From a virus: a DNA stretch of 26,865 nucleotides. The DNA is taken from IMG/VR virus record IMGVR_UViG_3300010392_003949, positions 1 to 26,865 of that record, one strand, 5' to 3'. Below are positions 15,746 through 25,142 of the stretch, piece after piece. How positions within the stretch are numbered: position 1 is the stretch's first letter; each line of letters begins with the position of its first letter. The notes under the pieces are model-generated. The model saw nothing but the letters and a program-made list of their open reading frames with translations, made no database searches and was not told the origin of the DNA. The translations under genes were made by a program, and so were the position numbers.

Positions 15746-16728
15746 TGCAATATACTTACAAGAATGCCGTTATTAAAATTGATGATAAGGACATTGTTGC
15801 CGAAAACATTTCTCTATCAATGAACGCCGAGTTGAATGGCGTTTTCACAGAGGGTAGAAAGAATAGTTATGCGTTTACCCCAATTAATGGCATTAATGGA
15901 ACCTTGCAAATTTCTTATTATCTGACTGGTTCAGATCCAATTAGAAGCTACATTACATCAGAAGAGGGGAGTATGAGCGGATATTTTGGTGGAATTTCTA
16001 TCCCAAGTGGCTACCTAACATCTTACTCATCTGAATTTGCGCCAAACCAAATGATCAAGGCCAATGCCAATATATCATTTTTTAATTCTCCAACTGGCAC
16101 GTTCACACCGACATACAACCAGTCAAGTGAAAAATTAAAGTATTTGAATGTCTCTGATATTTCAATAACCGGGCATTCACTAGGAAATCTTGATGATGTG
16201 GAATTAATAAGATACCAATATTCACAAAATGTGGCCCCGCAGTATCACATAGGAGATATAAGTCCAAGAAAGGTTGTTAGTGAGAATAAACAACTTAGTA
16301 TGGCAATACAAAGCGCGCATATTTCCGGGGTTTTACCCCACCAAGGATCAAGCGCATATTTGCAGGTAAGCCTTTCACATCCAAGACTTCCAAATTTCTC
16401 AGACTCAATATTCATTGATGGTGTTGTAACAACAAGATCAATCAATACAAGTTCAAATGACACTATTTCAAACAATTTGACCATAGAGCAAAATTATCTT
16501 ACAAGGCGCCCGAGAATAACCTCATTGTCAAGAACGCAAACCAGCGGCGGTGACAATATAACAATTGGCGGAACAAACATGAAGAATACAAAAAAAGTAT
16601 TGTTCTGTATTAATGGGGAAACAGTTCCAAGAAAAGAAGCAACATTTTCAATCCTTAGTGATAGTGCAATAAGGGTAACGGTGCCATTGGGGGCAAGCCG
16701 TGGCATGATAGAAATTTTATCCGACTAA
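15745..16728 (+). CDS. Tail structural protein, tube-like paralogue ending in one IPT/TIG domain
   Basis: 327 residues. The first 250 parallel the preceding protein: an opening strand pair (AVIKIDDKDIVAENISLSMNA), the YLTSYSSEFAPNQMIKANA stretch at about 91-109, and a PQYHIGDISPRKVVSENKQL segment comparable to PQYSMGKKYPVDKKL in the neighbour. The last 75 residues (from RPRITSLSRTQTSGGDNITI) form one Ig-like IPT/TIG domain with the usual SGG-x-x-ITI-x-G-x-N pattern. The next gene codes for eight more such domains, so the array is split over two genes. ATG 15745 overlaps the previous stop (TAATG) and is preceded by GAGAAAG. Role inferred as virion surface or tail protein. Confidence 0.74.
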   Translation: MQYTYKNAVIKIDDKDIVAENISLSMNAELNGVFTEGRKNSYAFTPINGINGTLQISYYLTGSDPIRSYITSEEGSMSGYFGGISIPSGYLTSYSSEFAPNQMIKANANISFFNSPTGTFTPTYNQSSEKLKYLNVSDISITGHSLGNLDDVELIRYQYSQNVAPQYHIGDISPRKVVSENKQLSMAIQSAHISGVLPHQGSSAYLQVSLSHPRLPNFSDSIFIDGVVTTRSINTSSNDTISNNLTIEQNYLTRRPRITSLSRTQTSGGDNITIGGTNMKNTKKVLFCINGETVPRKEATFSILSDSAIRVTVPLGASRGMIEILSD

Positions 16729-16754
16729 TACCATGTTTATTTACCATGTTTATT
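16729..16754 (+). repeat. 13-base perfect tandem duplication across the start of the TIG-array gene
   Basis: TACCATGTTTATT occurs twice in a row (16729-16741 and 16742-16754), directly after the stop of the preceding gene. It duplicates the start codon. The first ATG (16733) opens a 7-codon frame that stops with TGA at 16754-16756, just after the real start at 16746. Confidence 0.9.
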
Positions 16755-18992
16755 GAGATTTTTGACAAGATATCCTCCGCGCAAATTGTAGTCAGCAATA
16801 TTGACCCAAAAACAGGTGTTGTTGGTGAGATTATTAGGTTCAGTGGCCAAAATTTTTATGGAATTGATTCCGTAACTTTTGCCGATGGTATTAGCGGTGA
16901 TTTTTCTGTTATATCCGACAAAATAATGCTTGTCACTGTTCCAAATGGCGCCGCCTTTGGTGATGTTACAGTTACCTCAACTTCTAGAAGCACAACTGGA
17001 ACTTACTCAAGTTTTTATCCCTTTCCCAATGTAACTGGCTTTACTCCGAAAACTGGAACCTCTGGTGATGTTATTTCAATTTTTGGCAATGCATTCTCTG
17101 GAATCACCGGGGTAAAAGTAAACAATCTTGATCTAGAGTCTTTTGCTGTTGTTAACAATTCAACAATTACCGGGGCAATTCCATCTGGGAATACAAAAGG
17201 AAATATATCTGTTCATGGATACTTTGGAATTTCGGATGTATCTGTAAAAGAATTTATTCCCCAGCCATCAGCAATAACAGTATCTCCGAGCGGCGATATT
17301 AAGAATGCCCAAGTTACAATCAATGGTCTAAATTTCTTTTCGTCAAACTTATCGGCAACACCGGATGGAAATTATTACTATGTTGGATTTGGGGATGTTT
17401 CAAGAACCGGCGCTTTTGGAATAGTTGACCAATTTACTCTTACCGGCCTGATTCCTCTTAATGGGAAAAGCGGAAATTTATATATATTTGGTGTTGATGG
17501 AGTTAAAAGAAGCGACTTTACATTTGATGTTCAAAACAACTCTCCGACACTAAGCCATGTTTATCCATCTACCGGCGTTTCAAATACAAGATTTTCAGTA
17601 AGTGGAAATAATATCTATGATATTCTTGGTATTGAATTGTCAGGACCAATCAACTCCACCGCTCAAAACATAGCCTGGGATAGCGGAAATGGGAATTACG
17701 TATCTTTTCAAACACAAACAAACTTAAATCCAGGCTACTATACTGTTACAGTCACCGGAAAAGCCGGGGCTGACTTGATAACCAATGGAATTTACATATT
17801 GGGCTCTCCGACATATACGGGATTTTATCCAGATACCGGAGCTTATAATTCCAGCATTATTCTAAGTGGTGAGAATTTTTATAACTTTTCAAGAGTTTAT
17901 ATCAATGACACTGGAAATCCCGTTAACGTATTGTCGGGAACAAATAATTCAGTTCTATATTTAAAATTGCCAAACATTTATGAAACTGGCGCCAAATTTA
18001 TTGTTGATAACACGGTAGCTCCAGTAACGGGCGATTTATTCAGATATTACTTAACCCCCGAAATAACGGGATTTTCACCAACCTCTGGAACTTACAATGA
18101 TGATATTGTTATTTCTGGAAATAATTTTGATGGCGTAACCGGCCTGAGAATTGGAACGAAGTTTGTTCAGGAATTTAGCGTAATAGACAGGACTGGAATT
18201 AATTTTTCACTACCATATGATGTTCTTGATGGAAAGATTCAAATCAGGGCCACGGGAGGCAATTCCTCTTCTTTTGAAATTTTTAACTTCTTAACAACAC
18301 AGCCTATTCTAAGCGGCTTTACTCCCCAGACTGGTTATGATGGAGTTACCGAAATAACCCTTAGTGGCATAGCTCTAAATAATGTATTTTCAATTGAATA
18401 TTCCGGTAATGGAACCACCCTTTTTGACTATTCTTTTTCTTTATCTGGTAATGGATTTTTATACTCAACAATTCCAACAAATACAACCGGCGGCCCCATA
18501 ATACTTGTTGATCAGGAAAACAGAAAGTCACAATCAAGTGATGAGATATCTATTACAGAAATTCTTGTTCCATACATATCAGGATTTTATCCAATGGAGG
18601 GGCCAAGTGGAACATCATTTAATATTAGTGGTTCTGGAATTTTAAACGTAAACCAAGTTTTTGTTAATGGGTCCTCAGTTAGTTTTTCCCATACAACAAT
18701 AGGCTCTGTTCCCGTCGTCAATACATCAATACCGGATATTAATCCATTTAGGCAAGAAATTACAATAAAAGTTTCAAGCCCGGCTGGATCTCACACATCA
18801 GATGAGAGATTTTTGGTTTATGCCGATGACCCACATTTCTATAATACAGAAACCCTAATATCAACTGGTTGGAACTATCCATCCAGCGGCTATGAACGAT
18901 ATATCAAAAAGCTTGGGGATGCAAGCGGGGCCTGGGTTGTTAAAGATCCAATTGGGGTTGAATATGTTATTTCGACTTTTGTCAACATCTAG
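16746..18992 (+). CDS. Array of eight IPT/TIG Ig-like domains, virion surface protein
   Basis: 748 residues made of tandem IPT/TIG domains of about 80-90 residues. Their opening motifs (I-x-G-F-x-P-x-x-G, then I-x-I-x-G-x-N/F) begin near residues 20, 100, 178, 270, 358, 441, 524 and 612. A short tail of about 50 residues follows (TGWNYPSSGYERYIKKLGD, then AWVV). There is no signal peptide or membrane anchor. Ig-like domains of this sort decorate phage capsids, tails and fibres and are thought to bind surface sugars weakly. Repeats are well diverged, so the array is old. ATG 16746 has no clear Shine-Dalgarno and lies in a 13-base duplication. The preceding gene ends in one more TIG domain, suggesting a shared structure. 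Confidence 0.85.
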   Translation: MFIEIFDKISSAQIVVSNIDPKTGVVGEIIRFSGQNFYGIDSVTFADGISGDFSVISDKIMLVTVPNGAAFGDVTVTSTSRSTTGTYSSFYPFPNVTGFTPKTGTSGDVISIFGNAFSGITGVKVNNLDLESFAVVNNSTITGAIPSGNTKGNISVHGYFGISDVSVKEFIPQPSAITVSPSGDIKNAQVTINGLNFFSSNLSATPDGNYYYVGFGDVSRTGAFGIVDQFTLTGLIPLNGKSGNLYIFGVDGVKRSDFTFDVQNNSPTLSHVYPSTGVSNTRFSVSGNNIYDILGIELSGPINSTAQNIAWDSGNGNYVSFQTQTNLNPGYYTVTVTGKAGADLITNGIYILGSPTYTGFYPDTGAYNSSIILSGENFYNFSRVYINDTGNPVNVLSGTNNSVLYLKLPNIYETGAKFIVDNTVAPVTGDLFRYYLTPEITGFSPTSGTYNDDIVISGNNFDGVTGLRIGTKFVQEFSVIDRTGINFSLPYDVLDGKIQIRATGGNSSSFEIFNFLTTQPILSGFTPQTGYDGVTEITLSGIALNNVFSIEYSGNGTTLFDYSFSLSGNGFLYSTIPTNTTGGPIILVDQENRKSQSSDEISITEILVPYISGFYPMEGPSGTSFNISGSGILNVNQVFVNGSSVSFSHTTIGSVPVVNTSIPDINPFRQEITIKVSSPAGSHTSDERFLVYADDPHFYNTETLISTGWNYPSSGYERYIKKLGDASGAWVVKDPIGVEYVISTFVNI

Positions 18993-18993
18993 T

Positions 18994-19022
18994 TTGACAG
19001 TTTCATAAATTCTATTTAAATT
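18994..19022 (+). promoter_or_regulatory. Weak sigma70-like promoter candidate before the sugar-modifying enzyme
   Basis: TTGACA (18994-18999) is a perfect -35 box; 17 bases later comes TAAATT (19017-19022), which matches four of six -10 bases. The transcript would start just before ATG 19032. The gap has no GTGTAAAA element, so the enzyme may be expressed differently from the structural genes. AT-rich sequence makes chance matches easy. Confidence 0.25.
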
Positions 19023-19031
19023 ATTACTTTA

Positions 19032-22000
19032 ATGAAGGTAAAGGCGCACACATGCTTTCTTGGAAGAACGGGTTATGCCCATCATTCAAGATCATTTTTT
19101 ACAAAATTATCTGACTATTGTGATCTGAAGGTAAGAAATTATACTGTCGATGATGACATGTACTCCTATCTCACTGATAGACAAAAAGATATAGTAATAG
19201 AACAGAGCCTTCATGACTCAAATGACCAAAGAATAATTCGAGAACACCCCCCATTTTGGAAAGAGGAAATTGAAGCATTTGAACAAGATATTGATATTGT
19301 CTTGGAGGTTCATTCTCATTACTACTTTTATCAAAATTATAGCGCCAAAACAAAGATTGCTTATATTGTCTGGGAATCCACCCTTATGCAGCAGGGGTTC
19401 TTTGACATGATTAAGGACAAGTTTGATTATTTTTGGTGTCCATCAGAATGGCAAAAACAGGCAATGATAAGTCAGGGTTGGGATAAGAATAAGATTTTTG
19501 TTGTCCCGGAGGGGGTTGAGCCAGAACTAAAACCCGTCAATAACACCGAATACCTCTGCAATCAAAAGAAGTTTAGGTTTTTTCTTGCCGGTAGATGGGA
19601 CTATAGAAAATCGACAAGTGAAATAATCAAGGCTTTTTTGGAAGAATTTAAGGACAATGATGATGTTGAATTGGTGTGTTCAATTGACAATAATCATGCT
19701 CAAGATGGATTAACGACAGAACAAAGACTTGTTAAAGAACGTTTTGTTGATGATAAGATAAAAATAATTCATTTTCCAGACAGGGGGGAATATATTAGGT
19801 TGATGCAATATTCCCATTGTCATGTTTCTTGTTCAAGGTCCGAGGGCTGGGGTTTAACTATCTCTGACTCAATAGCTTGCGGAACACCGACAATTTATGC
19901 TCATTGCACCGCACCAATTGACTTTGCATCCGAAATTGGAATTCCAGTAAAAGCCGACGCCCAAAGACCAGCCAAAGACTGCGTGTTTTTGCAAGGCGTT
20001 GATGGAAATTACTATGAACCGGACTTTAATGACTTAAAAAGGCAGATGCGTCATGTTTATGATAATTTCAAAGAATTGAAGGAAAAGGCGGTTGAGTATG
20101 CCCCTAAATTTTCGGAAAAGTATTCATGGGGCAATGCCGCCAAAAAAGCCCACAAAATTTTAAAACAAATATACTCCGGGAACAGGCCAAATGTAAACCC
20201 CCCCGCCTTCTTTGAGGAAGTCACAAAAAAGAAAAACCCAAAAATTGCAATGATAACCCCCCATCTTTCCACGGGGGGCGCGCCAGAATATTTATTTCAA
20301 CTAATCCAAACATTTGACAATCAAGACAACATACATGTTGTAGAGTTAAGTCAATTTAGCAAAAAATACACCATTCAAAGGGAAAAAATCGCGGCAATAT
20401 TGCCAAAAGAAAACTTTCATACTTTGGGTTATGTTCTGGAAGATGAGGATAAGCAAGAGAAGTTTGACCAAAGGTTGCTAAAGTTAAAGCAAATTCTTGA
20501 GGAAATAGCCCCGGATGTTGTTTATTTGAATGAGCAGTTGGAGACGGTTGAGTATAAGCCAATCAATGATGAGTTAATTGAGTATCTGTATCGGAATTAT
20601 CATATTGTCGAAAATTGCCACAATAAGAAGATTTCTGAAAAACGACACCAACCCAACCAATACCTGTTTTGTTGTCAAGAATTGGTCGATGAGGCAGTAA
20701 GTTTGGGGTATGCGCCAGAAAAATATGTTTATGATTTGCCGATTGTAACCAAAAAACGCCCCCCAAGGAACGATTCTTTAAGAAATCTTGGCCTCGATCC
20801 TCAAAAAAAACATGTATTAAATGTTGGTATTCTTGGCAAAAACAAAAACCAAGATTACATTATTGATTTGGCAAGACAAAACCCTGAAGTTGAATTTCAT
20901 TTTATTGGGAACAACTGTTTTTCCAATAGTATGAGAAACACACAAGAGGATATCCAAAAGTTAAAAAACTGCACATTTTGGGGTGAGAGAGATGATGTTG
21001 GTAAATTCATGGAATGCATGGATATTTTCTTGTTTCCGTCCCTTTCAGAAGTTAATCCAATTTCTGTCAAAGAAGCCCTTTCTTATGGTATGGAGATTTG
21101 GGTTAACGATTTGCCCTGCTATGAAAAATATTTTACCCAGGGACTCAATATTAAGAAAATTGACGAATGCAGCTTTACAAATGATAAGAAAATTGCCTGG
21201 GTTTTTTGTTTTACCCAAGACTACGAATACTATGCTGACAATTTAATCAAGGAGTTGGGAGCCAAGTCAAGATTTGATATTATTCCTTATTCTGTGAATT
21301 TTAACAAAGATGGATGCAAAAGAATTGACATAGATCTATCTAATGATACGGGAAACATTTGGGAAAATCTAAAGTATAAGAATTTTAACAAATACTATTC
21401 AAAATTTAAAGCCGCGATTGATTCCACAAGTCTGGATTACGATCAATTTATCTTTATTGACGTTGACATGATTCCTCTTGGTCAGCAGGATCAAATATCA
21501 AAACATTTCAACAAACTTGCCAATTATCCACTTTTTATTAGATATTACCACAATCATATAAATAGCTGGACAGAATACAATGGTAAAAAAACCGAAGGTC
21601 ACTATGGGCAAGAAGTTGAAAAATTACTTGGAGCAAGAAGAAATCTTGATGTTTTGCTGGCAACCGGAATATTTATCTACAACAAAAACAGCGTGCCATT
21701 TTTTGAAGATTGTTTAAACACGTATAAAGAATTAAAAGTTAAAGATATAACTGAATTCTGTGATGATAATGCAATTTCAGAAGAGAGGGTGGCCAATGGG
21801 CTGTTCTGGAAAAAGGGATATAAAAAATTCATTCCCATAACATGGCAGAATAAAGACCATAAAAATTACCATGGAGATTTCAAAAAATATTTAGATCAGG
21901 GCTTTGACATAGTTTATGACATTGAAACTAAACAAGAATTGTTTCTTCATGGACCTGATCCACACTTTGCTAAAAAAACTTCCGAAGCCTTAAATAAAGT

Positions 22001-25000
22001 GGTTAACCAAATGAACGACTCTGAGAACTTAATGATAGTTGCGCATCTTGATGATGAATGTATTTTTGGCGGTAATTTACTTATAGGAAACGAAAAATGG
22101 ACCATTGTTGTTGCAACTCAGCCCTCCAAGGAGAGATTTGACGATTTTAAGAAGGTAATAAAAGAAACCTCTTCCCTGAAATCTGTTGTAATTCTTGGCT
22201 TGGAGGATGATATCAACAAGCAGCTTGATGAAAATCTTTTACACGACCAAATAAAAGAGATTATTGATAAAAGTAACTTTGGCAAAATTATTACCCATAA
22301 TCCAGTTGGGGAATATGGGCACCCACACCATAGAAACGTTTTCAATGCCGTAAAGCGTTTGAATAGAGAGTTTTATGTATTCTGTAAAGACCCTTCGTTT
22401 ACAAACAATAGACAACATTTGCTTAATTGTTATGAGTCTCAACAGGAAATCATTGACCAACTAAAAGAAAAAAATGGCGATTGGTATATCTCTAATGATC
22501 AGTCAACAAACTACATAGACAATCCCGGAATTTCAGAATATGATCTCAATTTGGATAAAAATCCTTTCATTCCATGTTTTTCCAAATCACCTCAAAGCAA
22601 CCTCGGGAAAGAATGTTTTGTAATTACCTCATATTGTAACACTAAGGAAAAACTTGAAGAATTAAAAAAATGTATAGCAAATCTTCCAAAAGATATTGAC
22701 ATAATTCTGTATTCGCCACTTGAGTTGGAGAAAGAGTATCAAGATCTGGTTGATAAATATATCTTTAATAACGAAAATCCAGTTTTTTCCATTGAGGAGA
22801 GATGCCTTCTTTTTTGGCACTTTATAGGACCTGATAAAATAACAGCATGTGTGCCTGATTATGGATATGCCGCAATATATCAAATTAAACATGCTTTTTT
22901 GGCTGCGTGCTCATTTGGCTATGAAACCATTCATTTTATTAACTATGATTGCTTTATAAATAAGGAGTTTTTCCAAAGTCACAGAGACAATTTGCTTAGA
23001 GAAAAGAGCGGGCTTTACTACTTAACTGAAAATAATTATGTAAATATGTTGTTCTTCTCCCTAAAGAATATTAGTTCAAATAGAGATTTTTTTCACAAAG
23101 TAAATAAAAACCATTACATAAAACTCGAAGATGGCGTGGCAGAACATTATCTAACAGACCTTTTTGGAAAATGTGGTCTTTCGCCATTGGAAAGCCCAAA
23201 TGATACAAATATTACTTCAACAATTGATTTTGACCCCGACCCTATAAAAGAGTATCAAACTCAAAAGTTCAAATTTTTCTTTTGTATGGAAGATTTTGGC
23301 GATTTTAATAGATCCAGCAAACTTACGCTTTGTTTTTATGATATTAAGGAGCCCCTTGATGGCCTTTTGGTCAAAACAAATAAAGGAACAGTAGATATTG
23401 GCAACATCCACGAGAATACATTCATTAACACCGAATTTGAATATAACTCCGTTTGTGGTTTGTCAATTTATGAAAATGGTCAAAATGTTTTTAATGTAAA
23501 GGATATTCATTACAACGGCAGGAAAAATTACCTTAAGAGAACGGAAAAAAAATACAATGACCAAAAATATATTTTTATTGACTCAAATGCCCTGGGAGAT
23601 ACGTTGTCCTGGATTCCCTATGTTGATGAATACAGAAAAGTAAATGATTGTAAGGTGATTTGCTATACAATTTGGGCTGATTTATTCAAACAAGAATATC
23701 CAGAAGTAACATTTATTTCGGAAGAAAGCCAAGATTACAGCTTGATTCAAGAGTGTTCTGAAAAGATTATTGTCGGACTTGATCTTGACAAACACAATTA
23801 TACAGAATACTCATTGCAAGAGCACGCCTCAAAAATTTTAGGTCTTAATCACAGAGAAATAGTCCCGAAAGTAACCGTAAAAAACAAAACCAACAACTTT
23901 AAGAAAAAGTATGTCTGTATTGCGACACAAAGCACATCCCAGGCAAAGTATTGGCAAAAAGAATACTGGGAAGAGGTTATAAAATTCCTCAAGAAAGAGG
24001 GGTATGACGTTGTGTGCATAGACAAGTATGAAAGTTTTGGAATTGAGGGTCATTATAATTTTATGCCAGATGGGTGTATTAACAAAACTGGTGAAATTGA
24101 CATAAATGATCGCATAACAGATATTCATAATTGTGAATTTTTCATTGGATTAAGTTCGGGGCTGTCTTGGTTAGCTTGGGCTCTTGGAAAGCCGGTTATA
24201 ATGATTTCTGGATTTACAGACCCTATAAATGAATTTTATAATCCATATAGAGTCATCAATACGAATGTTTGCAACTCTTGTTGGAATGACAAGGAATGTA
24301 AGTTTGATAGATCCAATTGGCTTTGGTGTCCAAGAAATAAAAATTTTGAGTGTTCAAAAGGTATTAAGCCAGATATGGTTATAGAAAAGGCCAAAAAAAT
24401 AATCCATAATTTGGCGCCAAAAATCTTTTTTACCGAAAGGGGGGAAGTGGATTTTTCCAAGTATGATTATAATCAACCAATCTTTGAAACTGGCAAAAAG
24501 TACGGATGGGAGGTGGCATGTTACCAAGAAATATTCATGCATGATGATTATACAAAGAAATTTTCGGTCGAAAAGGACGACATTGTTATTGATGTCGGGG
24601 CGAATATTGGGTTTTTTACAAGATTTGCTGTTGAAAATGGCGCGCAAAAGGTTTATTCAATAGAGCCCAACAAAACATATTATGACTTATTGAAGAAAAA
24701 TACACGCAACCTCAAGAACGTGAAAACACTAAATATGGCCATAATGGGAGAAAATTCCAATATTGAATTTTATGAAAATGGTCATTTTGGAGGATCGTCC
24801 ATACATGAACCAAAAAGTGAAGATCTAAAGAAGAACTACAAGGTAAAATGCCTCAATTTGGACACATTTATGGAACGAAACAAAATAAATAGAATTGATT
24901 TTCTCAAGGTAGATGTTGAGGGGGCCGAAATTGATGTTTTTAATGGCATTTCTGATAAAAACTTGGAAAAAGTAAGAAAAATCGCCCTTGAATATCACAA

Positions 25001-25127
25001 CAATATTTTTTACAAAGATAAATCCACAAGAGACAATTTTATTAAAAGATTTGTTGATTTGGGCTTTAATCCATATACCCTTTTTACCGCAACAGACAAT
25101 CTTCAAATGATATATTTTTGGAAGTAG
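19032..25127 (+). CDS. Seven-domain sugar-modifying enzyme: GT4-GT4-GT-PIG-L-GT-heptosyltransferase-FkbM methyltransferase
   Basis: 2031 residues in one frame. Order and key residues: (A) 1-375 GT4-type transferase, SEGWGL with Glu271 and Asp279; (B) 403-715 second GT4, HLSTGG (411-416) and E-x7-E at 673/681; (C) 717-995 GT-A-like, DVD at 810-812; (D) 1000-1150 PIG-L/LmbE deacetylase, AHLDDE (1004-1009) and GHPHH (1096-1100); (E) 1193-1410 GT-A-like segment, NYD at 1304-1306; (F) 1415-1815 autotransporter O-heptosyltransferase type, SNALGDT (1518-1524), STSQAKYW (1634-1641) and a cysteine finger Cys1747, 1750, 1756, 1766, 1774; (G) 1825-2031 FkbM methyltransferase, DVGANIG (1854-1860), Glu1878, KVDVEGAE (1959-1966). 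No Shine-Dalgarno before ATG 19032. In TibC-type enzymes domain F adds heptose to serines of a repeat protein; the fibre next door is the obvious substrate. Activity and sugar are inferred. Confidence 0.92.
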   Translation: MKVKAHTCFLGRTGYAHHSRSFFTKLSDYCDLKVRNYTVDDDMYSYLTDRQKDIVIEQSLHDSNDQRIIREHPPFWKEEIEAFEQDIDIVLEVHSHYYFYQNYSAKTKIAYIVWESTLMQQGFFDMIKDKFDYFWCPSEWQKQAMISQGWDKNKIFVVPEGVEPELKPVNNTEYLCNQKKFRFFLAGRWDYRKSTSEIIKAFLEEFKDNDDVELVCSIDNNHAQDGLTTEQRLVKERFVDDKIKIIHFPDRGEYIRLMQYSHCHVSCSRSEGWGLTISDSIACGTPTIYAHCTAPIDFASEIGIPVKADAQRPAKDCVFLQGVDGNYYEPDFNDLKRQMRHVYDNFKELKEKAVEYAPKFSEKYSWGNAAKKAHKILKQIYSGNRPNVNPPAFFEEVTKKKNPKIAMITPHLSTGGAPEYLFQLIQTFDNQDNIHVVELSQFSKKYTIQREKIAAILPKENFHTLGYVLEDEDKQEKFDQRLLKLKQILEEIAPDVVYLNEQLETVEYKPINDELIEYLYRNYHIVENCHNKKISEKRHQPNQYLFCCQELVDEAVSLGYAPEKYVYDLPIVTKKRPPRNDSLRNLGLDPQKKHVLNVGILGKNKNQDYIIDLARQNPEVEFHFIGNNCFSNSMRNTQEDIQKLKNCTFWGERDDVGKFMECMDIFLFPSLSEVNPISVKEALSYGMEIWVNDLPCYEKYFTQGLNIKKIDECSFTNDKKIAWVFCFTQDYEYYADNLIKELGAKSRFDIIPYSVNFNKDGCKRIDIDLSNDTGNIWENLKYKNFNKYYSKFKAAIDSTSLDYDQFIFIDVDMIPLGQQDQISKHFNKLANYPLFIRYYHNHINSWTEYNGKKTEGHYGQEVEKLLGARRNLDVLLATGIFIYNKNSVPFFEDCLNTYKELKVKDITEFCDDNAISEERVANGLFWKKGYKKFIPITWQNKDHKNYHGDFKKYLDQGFDIVYDIETKQELFLHGPDPHFAKKTSEALNKVVNQMNDSENLMIVAHLDDECIFGGNLLIGNEKWTIVVATQPSKERFDDFKKVIKETSSLKSVVILGLEDDINKQLDENLLHDQIKEIIDKSNFGKIITHNPVGEYGHPHHRNVFNAVKRLNREFYVFCKDPSFTNNRQHLLNCYESQQEIIDQLKEKNGDWYISNDQSTNYIDNPGISEYDLNLDKNPFIPCFSKSPQSNLGKECFVITSYCNTKEKLEELKKCIANLPKDIDIILYSPLELEKEYQDLVDKYIFNNENPVFSIEERCLLFWHFIGPDKITACVPDYGYAAIYQIKHAFLAACSFGYETIHFINYDCFINKEFFQSHRDNLLREKSGLYYLTENNYVNMLFFSLKNISSNRDFFHKVNKNHYIKLEDGVAEHYLTDLFGKCGLSPLESPNDTNITSTIDFDPDPIKEYQTQKFKFFFCMEDFGDFNRSSKLTLCFYDIKEPLDGLLVKTNKGTVDIGNIHENTFINTEFEYNSVCGLSIYENGQNVFNVKDIHYNGRKNYLKRTEKKYNDQKYIFIDSNALGDTLSWIPYVDEYRKVNDCKVICYTIWADLFKQEYPEVTFISEESQDYSLIQECSEKIIVGLDLDKHNYTEYSLQEHASKILGLNHREIVPKVTVKNKTNNFKKKYVCIATQSTSQAKYWQKEYWEEVIKFLKKEGYDVVCIDKYESFGIEGHYNFMPDGCINKTGEIDINDRITDIHNCEFFIGLSSGLSWLAWALGKPVIMISGFTDPINEFYNPYRVINTNVCNSCWNDKECKFDRSNWLWCPRNKNFECSKGIKPDMVIEKAKKIIHNLAPKIFFTERGEVDFSKYDYNQPIFETGKKYGWEVACYQEIFMHDDYTKKFSVEKDDIVIDVGANIGFFTRFAVENGAQKVYSIEPNKTYYDLLKKNTRNLKNVKTLNMAIMGENSNIEFYENGHFGGSSIHEPKSEDLKKNYKVKCLNLDTFMERNKINRIDFLKVDVEGAEIDVFNGISDKNLEKVRKIALEYHNNIFYKDKSTRDNFIKRFVDLGFNPYTLFTATDNLQMIYFWK

Positions 25128-25142
25128 CCTTTTTATGGCCTA

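Noticed and set aside
16665-16746. Programmed -1 frameshift joining the 15745 gene to the TIG array
   Set aside because: The downstream frame is open back to 16665, but no standard slippery heptamer is present in the overlap; restart at ATG 16746 is simpler.
16733-16756. Seven-codon leader peptide gene
   Set aside because: It comes from the 13-base duplication and has no ribosome-binding site; recorded as a repeat, not as a gene.
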